Assembly (NCBI GenBank): GCA_029204045.2
Contig: CM055076.1
Coordinates: 14,867,902-14,931,901, forward strand
Origin: Tillandsia leiboldiana
Taxonomy: Eukaryota; Streptophyta; Magnoliopsida; Poales; Bromeliaceae
DNA: 64,000 nt
Direction: 5' to 3'
A program made the translations under genes and the position numbers. This document shows, piece after piece, positions 53,994 through 64,000 of the stretch. Within the stretch, counting starts at the first letter, position 1. The number at the start of each line of letters is the position of its first letter. Below the pieces are notes generated by a model. It worked only from the letters and a program-made list of their open reading frames with translations. It searched no databases and had not been told where the DNA came from.

Positions 53994-56900
53994 TTATTTC
54001 AAGGAAAGCATTCCAATTGCTTTTCGTAAAGGAATAAAACGTTTTTGATCCAAAGGTTTTGTTAAAAAGTCAGACAATTGAGCCTCAGTTGAAATATATG
54101 AAAGTTGAAGAGTATTTGATTCAACTAGCTCTCTAAGAAAATGATATCTAAGTTCAATATGTTTTGTTCTAGAGTGCAACACAGGGGTTGTTAGAAATGT
54201 TAATTGCACTTGTGTTGTCACAAAGAATTGTTACCGAAGATGCTGAAATGCGGAAGTCGCTCAATACGCTTTTCATCCAAATGAGTTGAGTTGAGCAACT
54301 TCCAGCTGAAATGTATTCCGCTTCGGCAGTCGAGAGTGCTATGCATATTCTGCTTTTTACTGTGCATGCAAAGCAAGGCAATGGCCAAGATAGAAGCATG
54401 CACCACTCGTGCTTTTCCGATCATCCACTGATCCTGCCCAATCGGCATCTGAGTATCCAACAATATCCAAACTTGTTCCCATAGATACCAAATGCCGAAA
54501 TTAATTGATCCTTTGATATACCGGATGATCCGTTTCACCGCTTTCAGGTGAACCTCCTTTGGTGCTGATTGATATCTCGCGCAAATCCCAACACTAAAGG
54601 ATATATCCGGGCGACTAGCCGTGAGGTAAAGTAGACTTCCAATCATACTTCTATACAGTTTCTCGTCTACATTCTCACTATGTGATTCACTTCCAAGTCC
54701 CTTGTGGCTAGTTCCCATTGGAGTCGGAAAATCTTTACAATTTCTAGATCAAACTTTTTGACCAACTCCATTGCATACTTGGATTGACTCAAGTGAATAC
54801 CTTCATCATTTTGTTTAATTTGCAATCCAAGAAATAAGTCAATTCGCCCATCATGGACATCTCAAATTCGCTTTCCATGGTCTCCGCGAATTAGAAGCAT
54901 CATTATCTCTTGTTGCGCCAAATACAATGTCTCGACATAGATTTGTGCTACAATGAAATTGCTTTGATAATGCTTCACAAAGAGAGTCCTATCAGCTCCC
55001 CCTCGAGTATAGCCCTTCTCCAAAAGGTGCTTTGTTAACCTTTCGTACCATGCTCGCGGTGCTTGTTTCAGACCGTAAAGAGCCTTTTTCAAACGAAAAA
55101 CATGGTTAGGTTGTTTATGATCTACAAAACCTTTCGGTTGAGCCACATAAACTTCCTCATTTAAAAACCCATTGTAGAAATGCCGCTTCTTACGTCCATT
55201 TGAAATAATTTGATTTATAAATGACAAGCAATAGCAAATAGTATACGAATGGACTCGAGTCTAGCTACAGGGGCGAATGTTTCATCAAGTCTATACCTTC
55301 TACTTGAGAATAGCCTGAGCAACTAATCGTGCCTTGTTCCTGATGATAGTACCATCCTCATTTTCTTGTTCTTGAAGATCCATTTGTTACCTATCACATT
55401 GTGTTGCTTTGGGAGGCTTCGTTAATTCCCAGACTTTGTTTTCGCTCAAATTGATGGAGCTCTTCCTGCATTGCTTTAATCCAGTAGTCATCCTGAAGAG
55501 CTTCATCTATGTTCTTTGGTTCGATTAAAGATACGTAGCAAGCGAATCCACAAACCAACTGCCTCCGAGTTCTGACTCCTTCTTGTGGATCTCCAATGAT
55601 TTTGATTCCGATGATCCTTGGAGATTCGTAGCGTTTGTTGAAACGGAGTACTCGGAGGTACATGAGATGATTCCTGCACATCAGATAAACTAGAAGAACC
55701 ATTAGATGCATCATTAATATTGGAAGTATTATTATGAGAAGATGCACTAGCAGGAGAAATCATCATCTAGAGAGATATCGAGGGTAGATTTTCCAGATCC
55801 AAAGTGAAAAGCTTCATCTACTTTAACATTTATAGATTCTACGATCGTCTTAGATTCAATGTTAAATACTCGATATGCTCTGCTATTCGTAGAATAACCC
55901 AAAAAGATCCCTTCATCACTTCGAGAGTCGAACTTTCCAAGATTTTCACGGTCACGTAAATGTAACATCGACTCCCGAAGATACGAAAGTACTTTGATAT
56001 CCGGTTTTCTACTAAACCACAGCTCATATGGTGTATTTAAAGTTCCTGGGCGCAAGTAACTCTAAATGACATAGACAGCGGTGTTCACGGCTTCAGCCCA
56101 AAAATGTAGCGGAAATTCCGGCTATGAAGCATCACACCGCGCCATCTCTTGAACAACCCTGTTTTTGCGCTCAACAACACCATTCTGCTGAGGTGTATAG
56201 GGTGCCGAGAATTCATGTTTAATGCCATTTGAAGTACAAAAATCAATGAATTTTGAATTTATGAATTCTCCACCCCTATCACTTCTAACACGAATGATCT
56301 TTTCATTCTTTTCAATCATAATACGATGGCAAATCTCATGAAAGAGTCAAACGTATCAGCTTTCTCTTTTAAAATGCTACCCAAGAAAACCGAGAGAAAT
56401 CATCAACCAATAAAAGAATGTACCATTTACCTCCCAAGATGGTTGACGGGTCGGCCCCATTAAATCCATGTGCAAAAGTTCCAAGGGCCGTTTTGTACCA
56501 ACGTGGTTCAAGTTCTTGTGTGCAGTCCTAGACTGTTTTCCCTTTTGGCAACCACCACACACAACGTTTTGTTTAAATAAAAGTTTTGGACCCCCTTGAC
56601 CACGTCCTTGTTTGAAATTCTAGTAAGTTCCTTAAAATTTAAGTGACCTAGCCTTTCATGCCAAAGAGTTTCATTATTCAAAGCGGCTAAGTTACAATTT
56701 TCAGAAAATTTATTAGGAACAACATAACAATTGTTTTCAGATCTAACCCCTTTTAAAAGAAGACATGGTCCTTATCAGTTACAACGCATTCAACAGATGA
56801 AAAGTTAACTGAAAAACCATTGTCGCAAAGTTGACTTATGCTTATGAGGTTAGTCTTAAGGCCATCAACAAATAAGACGTTTTTCAAAATCGGGCCATCT

Positions 56901-59099
56901 GGAATAGCTACCGTCCCTTTTCCAACAATTTTGGAAGATCGACCGTCTCCGAAAACAACGTGTCCTCCGGAGATTTTCTCAAGATTTTGAAAACTATTTT
57001 TGTCACCGGTCATGTGACGGGAACACCCGCTATCCAGATACCAAGACGAACTATCATATGCATGCAAGGAAACATTGGAAACAAGACAAGGAAAATTTCA
57101 CCTTTGCGCACCCAAACCCTTTTGGAGTGCGTCGGTAATGGTCGTGAAGTTATATGCCTAGGTGAAGGCGTCTTGTTAAAACGATTGTTGTTCCTTGATG
57201 AAGTCGTCTTGCGCGATGAACTACCAAGTCTCTTTTCATTTGAAAGTTTTGCTTTGATTCCGGGGAGGAGCCTTTTTGGTAGTTTGTTGCAAGAGGTCTT
57301 GAGATGAGCGTTCGACTCCCGTCTTGCAATATCTTCTTATGTGCCCTGAAACACCACAACGAAAACATACCTTAGATCTTGACGATCCCAAAGAGGATGA
57401 AGTAGGTTTGTTGTCGTTGTTTGTCTTGAATTCCGGTGTCGGAGGAGGAGATACCGACTGAGGCACAAAAACTGTCTCACTCGAACTTGGACTGTTTCCA
57501 GTTTGAGTGTATCCGAGGCCGAACCGATTTGATTGACCAAGACCAAGAAGTCTATCCAACTTACTCCTTCCTGAAGAGAATCGCTGTAAGTCATTCTTGA
57601 GTTGGAAAATGGTCTTTGTCATTTCCAGGTTATCCTGTCGAGCCTCGTTGTAGAGCTTTGAGAAGTGATTCGCGTTATCCACCAGATTTGTATGTTCCTT
57701 CTCAAGTTGCTCATTGGACTCTTGAAGGGAACATTTGCTTTTATCAGGTTTTCCCTTTCCACTTCAAGAGCGTTTGAGAGAGAAGTCCTCTTTTTTTGCT
57801 TCTTCTTCGAGATCATGCAATCTCTCTCCCTCAAACTCTTGTTTTGCTTAGCCACTTTCTTTGAGTTCCCTCAAAAGTCTGTGGTAGGCTAGAGCAAAAT
57901 CTTCACCTCCGAATCATCCGATTCATTGTCCGTGCATTCTTTCAACAGTGGAGTTGGACAACGACTCGGATGTACTTGCCATAAAGCACATGAAGGGTGA
58001 AGATACGGACGCGTGGAATGCGGTGGAGCTCTTTTCTTCATCACTCGAAGACGACTCATTGACGTTGAGTTGTCATCCCAAGTGACGACTTGCATCGCCT
58101 TCTTCTTTGCCGATACTTGTTGGACACTCCGTTGCAATGTGGCCGTAGCCCTCGACATTTGAAGCAGTGTAGTTGTCCTTCTGAACTTTTCTTATCCTTT
58201 GAGAAGTTCTCTTGCTTTCTTGACTTGTAACTTGAAGTACCCTTGCTTTGTTCGACTTTCCGAAGGATGGAGATTTGCTTGAATTACCCCTTCGAAAGTT
58301 GCGGCGAAACTTCCTTGTCAAGAGAGCGAGCTGCTTCTCAAATTCCTCCCATAGAAAGGTTCTCGTCATCGTCTGAGGAGGATGTATCCGCGTCTTCTTC
58401 CTTAGTTGTTTTCAACGCATAACCTGAAGACTTAGAAGTGGATGCCTTTCCAGAAGAATTGTTAGTAGTAAATGTCATTTCATAAGTTTGTAATGAACCA
58501 ACTAATTCTTCTACACGTATTTCGTCCGGGTGTGTTTAATAGTTTCAATGGCAGTAACCTTTGGGCGAAATCGTTCAGGAAGAGTTCTTAAGATCTTTCT
58601 TACATCTTAAATTCTGGAATCTTCTCTCCCCAGATTTAGCACATGAGTTTACGATGTCTTGCAATCGTGTATAGTAGTCCGTGAAAGATTCATTTTCTGC
58701 CATTACAAGATAGAGTCAAAACTTGCTCGTAGCATTTGCAGTTTCTGAATCTTCACGAGGTTAGTTCCCTCATGTGTAACCTGAAGAACATCCCAGATTT
58801 CTTTCGCAGTCTCACATGCCGAGACGCGAGAGAATTCAGTTGAGATAAGGCATTAAAAATAGCATTATTCCCTTGCCATTGTAAGAAATGAATCTAACTC
58901 TTCCTTGGTCCATTTCGACCTAGGTTTTAAGGTGCGAACATCACCAATAAATTCAGTTGGATTAGACCATCCTAATTCAATTGATTGCCACCACCCGTTC
59001 GTCGATGGAAATTAAAAAGGCTTTCATCCGTACTTTCCAGTACGCATAATTTGTTTCCATCGAAGAACGGGGGTCGGTTGATGTTTCCACCTTCAACCA
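53994..59099 (-). pseudogene. Third-contig copy of element B gag-pol, error-rich
   Basis: The same gag, protease, integrase, RT and RNase H as 29733-34849, but split by many single-base indels, mostly in homopolymers. In the RT region near 55130 it keeps the longer A-run that is one base short at 30867. Best read as a noisy copy of the same locus, with most of its frameshifts being sequence errors. Confidence 0.8.
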
Positions 59100-59119
59100 T
59101 TGTTTACAACCCTATTCCC

Positions 59120-59131
59120 GCTCTGATACCA
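59120..59131 (-). other. Primer binding site, third-contig copy of element B
   Basis: Same TGGTATCAGAGC complement as 34869-34880. Confidence 0.8.
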
Positions 59132-59133
59132 CT

Positions 59134-60472
59134 TGTTGGGTTATATGTATAAGGATCTAAATAGGGGAAAAAACACCTAGAGGGGGGTGAATAGGTGTAA
59201 ACGTATAAACACTCAAAAATCGTTGCGATAAAAAATCCAATGCGGAAATAAAAATAATACGCAAGATTTTTACGTGGAAAAACTCCATCACCGGAGTAAA
59301 AAACCACGGGACCGATAACACGGCAGAAATCCACTAGAATTAAAACACGTACAAGGTGATTTACCGTACACACTTACGACTCAACCTTTCCATACGCTCC
59401 TAGAGGATCTCTTCCGCTCGCTCCGACGCTCTCGACTTCTCATCCCCACGATCTGCGCCCAACGCCGAATCCACGGCGTCCAATCGAATCCACGACGTCC
59501 GACCGAATCCACGGTCTTCACCCAATAGCACCCTTCGAATCCACGAACGTGCCTCGCTCCGAATCCACGAGAGCGGTTGAACCTTGAATCCACAAGGACA
59601 CGCGAATCCACGCCGATTTTTGGGGTAAATCGTGTTTTGGGTGGTGATGATCCGCCGAATACTTAGATCAAAGATAGATCGGAAAATACCATCTAAGTAT
59701 TCATTAGTTTGATTCAACTCAAGATGTGAGTATGAAAACCTAGAATCAAACTAATCAATATAGATGAAGAAACATAGAGTATTCTCTAATGATTTCCTTT
59801 CTTCTCTATATGTGGATCTAGAGCCGTATAAGATGATATATGAAAATGACGGCTATGTGGATTAACCCTAGAAAAAGAGTCATTAGGGTTATTTATAGGT
59901 TAGAAACCCTAGGAAGGAGATAAGAATCAAAAACCTAACATTTCTGGAAATTTTACCGACGGCGATCCGGATCGGATTAGCTGTGATCCGGATCGTCGTA
60001 ACGAGTCAAGGCAATTCCAGAAAAACGAAGGTTCGGGATCCGGATCGAAGTGCTTGATCCGGATCGTTCATACAGTTCACCAAACATCAACGTTCGGGAT
60101 CCGGATTGCGAAGCCTGATCCGGATCGTTCAAGGAAGATGGTAAACTCAGTGTTCGGGATCCGATCAAGAGAGGCTACGATCCGGATTGAACTGGTGTAT
60201 GAACGAACCACCTTCGGGATCCGGATCGAACAACCTGATCCGGATCCTGAACATGTCCCAAGTCCAGTTTTTGATTTTTATGCAATGAAAGATTCTTCCA
60301 AGTGTTTCTACACTACAAGAAGTATTCGGATCACACAAAATCTTTAGTTAAACATACCTGATCCTTTGAATTCTTCTTTCTTGAGATTGAGTTAAATGAT
60401 CCAACTTTCTTCACCTTCAATCTTCAAGAGTTGAGACTTTCACGAAACTACGCCAACTCAAATTCCGTAACA
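59134..60472 (-). mobile_element. Element B 5' LTR, third-contig copy
   Basis: Matches 34883-36223 with indels and is followed by the same GTGTG duplication (60473-60477). An identical insertion site shows this is the same insertion event. Confidence 0.88.
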
Positions 60473-61747
60473 GTGTGATCTTAAGAGCTTAACCTATCTC
60501 GGTTGTGTGAGTTCTTTGTGATAAACAGAGACAACCGATTGACTAAATTGGGATTAATATTTCTTCACATAAGAGATTGTATTTTTTTCTTACAAGGTAA
60601 TGAACTGAATTGCAAAACGATTGGAAGAGTTACATCCGAAAGGAGTGTGAAAACTACCACCATGTTGGAGGAAGAGCTCCACCACCCCCGGCGTCCGGTT
60701 TTTCTGTGTGAAGCTACCACATGTTTTGGATGCTAGAAAATATTTTTGTGTAAATTTTTTAGATGAAGCATTCGGAGATTTAATTCAGAGTTCTTTTTTG
60801 AACAATCTCCTGGTTGGTATAAGGTGGGATAGTTGAAAGATGCTCAAAGAGCCACCCTTAGGTATTTTAGTGCATATCTCAATTTAGAAGGTAAAATTCA
60901 AAATTGATGTCATTTGGAATCTCTGTAAGTCATCTTTGTAAATCCGTTACATCTTGATAGACTTTGGATCTCAAGATTATTTTTGATGACTTGTGTTTGA
61001 CGTATATAATATGAAAAATGGTTTATAATGTCTTATCTTTGTTTTTCATGATTTCGGAGTAAATCTTTTTAATTTTTGTAAAATTAATTGGATTGAATGA
61101 CATCTATGTGATCTCACTATTTTCAAGCACTTAAATTATTTTCTTGATGGCACGCAAATCGGTATTTGAAAGATTTCAAAATTTGGATTTGTTTCAAGAA
61201 TTTTTGTGATTTTTGCCTTCGAGGACCGGTACGAAATCTGTGTTTTTGTTATATACCGGAACTGAGCTTTTATCTCTCTTTCTCTATGAACTAATGTTGT
61301 TAGTGATTTCTTTTTGCCTATATTCATTGTTTGACATTTGTGACAAAACGGGGAGAACAGAAATAAGGGGAGAACAGAGATAGGGGGAGACAGAGATGCT
61401 CAAGAAAGGGGGAGATAAAGAAAGGAGATGATGAAAAAGGAGCCGAAAAACAAAAAACCAAAGGACGAATCAAATGTAGGATTTACATTTAATTTCTAAC
61501 GACTAACGTTTGATTTTGTTTGGAGTTTTGTTTTGCAGGAATTACATCACTTTAAGACTCCAAGTCCTAAGTCATAGAGTTTGTTCTAAAGACTGGTTCA
61601 AATGTAATTTTTGTTTATTGGATCTTTCACGCAAAGAAAGTCAATGTTTTGGTGATGACATTGAGTTTCGATTTTTTGGTTTAAGATGAGTGTCTTGAGC
61701 GTTTTATGTATTTTTGGTTTTGTCACGAAATTGCCAAAGGGGGAGAT
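60473..61747 (+). other. E0 non-coding 3' region, third-contig copy
   Basis: Matches 36224-37506, including the conserved block and the GGGGAGA cluster (61350-61415). Non-coding. Confidence 0.8.
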
Positions 61748-62928
61748 TGTTACGGCTTTTTTGTGTGGCATATTTCGTGAGTTGAGTCGGAGTCTTGAAG
61801 TAATCAAATTGTCAATCAGCAATTGAAAGCCCAGAGAAGATTCAACAAGATCTCAAGTTGACACTCAGTGTTTTGAGTCTTGAAGATTGAAGTTGAAGAA
61901 TTGTGGATCATATACATCAATCTTAAAGAAAATGGATTCGGATTGATCAGGTACGTTTAACTAAATAATTTTGGTGATCCGAATACATTTGTGTAGTTTA
62001 GAAACACTTGGATAAGTTTTCATGCTTAAAAATCAAAAACTGGACAATTGGATGTTCAGAGTCCAGTTCAGAATTTCTGATCCTGAACCGATCCGGATTA
62101 GAATTCCGATCCGGATCAGAATTCCGATCCGGATCCCGAACCTTGTTTTTTCAGGAATTGCTTAAAAAAAGACGACAGTCCGGATCGCCCAAATCCGATC
62201 CGGATCGTCGTGCGGGAAAATTTCTGTTAAGTGTCAGTTTTTGATGCTTATCTCTTTCCAAAGGTTTCTAAACTATAAATAGACACTTAGGGTTTCTCAA
62301 GAACTACCGATTAATTTATAAAACACTTGAGAGCAACCCTAGAGGCTAGGTTTTTATCGTTCTTCTTTATAGCCTCTTTTAGGTCAATTCGACGGTTCTT
62401 CCAAGATCTATCTTTTGTCGAATTGATCTAATCTTTGCTTAGAGATTTCTTCTACGGTTCCTCAATAAGAATCTAAGCAAAGGATCACCATCGAAGCCAA
62501 TATTCTTACCGGCTGAGTTTGCGTCGTGGATTCGACGTGGCATCGTGGATTCGGTGTGCTAAAGGCGTTTCGTGGATTCGAAACGTGGTGCTCGTGGATT
62601 TCGAGTGGCGTTCGTGGATTCGAACGTGTGCAGTGCACGTGCAATCGGTGAGCGCAAGGTCCGAGAAGTTGAAGGAGGGTTTTGAGTCCGTAGAGTCGGT
62701 AATCACCTTGTTATTCTTCTTTTCTTAGTGGATTGTTATTGCGTGTTGGTCCCGTGGTTTTTCTCCTGGATTGGAGTTTCCCGTAAATCTCGGTGTGCTG
62801 TTTTTATTTTTCGCATTGGTTTTTATTTTGCACTGAGATTGAGTTTTTAAGTATTACACCTATTCACCCCCCCTCTAGTTGTTTGATAGTACCTATTTAG
62901 ATCCGTGTGGAATATATAAAAACCTACA
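61748..62928 (+). mobile_element. E0 3' LTR, third-contig copy
   Basis: Matches 37507-38687, followed by AGTGT (62929-62933). It includes the extra 18-bp palindrome unit specific to that LTR. Confidence 0.88.
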
Positions 62929-62933
62929 AGTGT

Positions 62934-63308
62934 CGTGTGGGCACTGATTTCAAAACTTGTGGATTTATCCTTTCAAGCAAGGTGGCTGCTTAAAAGAGTT
63001 TGCGAAAATGTTTTGTAAAACCGGTGTCGAGTGGACACCGACTTCCAAACCTATGGGTTTATGCTTGTAGTTTCAATATGATAAATGTGACTAGATGGTT
63101 AAGTGTAATCTCTCCTCGTTGTCGTTCATTGTTTTCATGGTTAAAGTGTTTGTCGTGCTCGGAACGCCGTGCATGTACAAAGGAGGCTCCGCCCGTTTGG
63201 GTAGTGAATTTGTATATGTGGCGGGTCTGGTGCGCACCGGAGGCGAAGTTTATTTAAGAAAAAAAAATGGATACGTTTATCGCTCTTTTAGAACCTCCGG
63301 GCGTGACA
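62934..63308 (+). mobile_element. Element G 3' LTR end, third-contig copy
   Basis: Matches 38693-39069 and ends GGGCGTGACA. Confidence 0.7.
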
Positions 63309-64000
63309 TTTACATTCTTTTTTTTTCCCTCATAATACATAGTTCACTCAGATATAATATAAAAGGGATACATCTGCTATACCCTCTAGATCTCTATATG
63401 CTGGGGGCCCTTGCCCCTGTCGCATGCCTCGCCGGTCGTACCTGTACATAAAAAAATGGTCACCCAAGGGTGTGAGAACTACTTAAAGTTCCTTGTGGTT
63501 CAACCACCGAGAAGGAATTTTCTACACACACTTGGTCCAATGGAACCAGGATAGCAAGATAATCCATGCTAAAATAATTGCAAATGCTAACAATATATCT
63601 TCGTATGCATGTATGAATATATCTACACTATTTGTGTATGTTCCTTGTCTCATTATTATCAGTCTTGCCACTCTGGGCGCTACGTGGCGGGGCGCCACAT
63701 GGCGCCCCGCGAGTGGCCAGCGCCACCCGCTCCGCTCCTTGTCGGGCCCCGCGGCGCGGGGCGGTTGGCCGCGCCCCCGCTGCCGCGTGTTCGGGGTCAC
63801 GTGTCGTGCTCGGAATGAACCGGGCACGGACTACGGTGTCCCGTGTTCGGCGACCGGTTGTTCCGGGCGCCCGAAAGTGTACCCCAAGGGGTTCCCCCCA
63901 CCCCCCCCATTTCTTGGCTATAAATAGGACTTTCCCCTTTGTTTTTGGGCTTTTCCCGAGCTCTTATGTGAATGAGCCCCTTAAGCAAGTTGATCTCCAT
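63309..64000 (+). other. LTR-like promoter region of the flank, third-contig copy
   Basis: Matches 39070-39759, including the CCGGGCGCCCG palindrome and the TATA box (about 63918). It runs off the window. Confidence 0.6.

Noticed and set aside
53994..59099. An independent, heavily decayed Sirevirus with its own history
   Set aside because: It shares B's exact insertion site and E0 context. Differences are mostly single-base homopolymer indels next to an N gap.

Overview
The window is repeat-dominated plant nuclear DNA. It is built almost entirely from LTR retrotransposons: Ty3 chromovirus of the Tekay/Del type, and Ty1/copia of the Sirevirus (SIRE/Maximus) type. I found no host gene, tRNA, rRNA or CRISPR array. 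Two runs of 100 N (19132-19231 and 52725-52824) split it into three contigs. Sequence on both sides of each gap is repeated with many single-base indels, so much of the apparent duplication is probably contig-end overlap. About 43 kb of the 64 kb looks unique. The species cannot be named from this sequence.

Layout of the unique part. An antisense LTR (1-1344) interrupts the gag of a Tekay-type element, 'G'. The gag-pol of G (1355-5560) is one reading frame with in-frame stops. Its 3' LTR starts at 5603, is cut at 7722 and resumes at 38693-39069. The interruption is a plus-strand Sirevirus-like element, 'E0' (7723-38687, target duplication AGTGT at both ends). E0 and the related insertion in it, 'E1', are gag-only elements: they carry a gag ORF, a structured non-coding 3' half and no pol. 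E1's 3' LTR (12540-13934, copied at 22188-23581) sits in E0's gag. E1's 5' LTR is missing, which points to recombination between the two elements. A minus-strand autonomous Sirevirus, 'B' (24546-36223, target duplication GTGTG), lies in E0's 3' non-coding half. Right of G's LTR is another LTR-like promoter region (39070-40633). It is cut by a second, older minus-strand Sirevirus, 'C' (40634-51869, target duplication TGCAT).

B carries LTRs of equal length (1341 bp), a tRNA-Met primer site, gag-protease-integrase-RT-RNase H in one frame broken by one missing base in an A-run, and a separate 481-codon env-like ORF. C has the same plan but decayed pol and has lost its protease.

Most interesting: (1) In B and C the env-like ORF seems to be its own transcription unit. 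It has a palindrome array, a TATA box and a predicted 385-nt leader intron at identical spacing in both, and the palindrome type matches that of the element's own LTR. (2) All Sirevirus-like LTRs here carry, between TATA and primer site, two long stems and then a row of small hairpins. The hairpins have an invariant TGGATT loop and stems that change in a compensatory way. (3) A non-coding block downstream of pol is shared by autonomous and gag-only elements. Together these suggest RNA-level cis signals through which gag-only elements could use the machinery of B-like elements.
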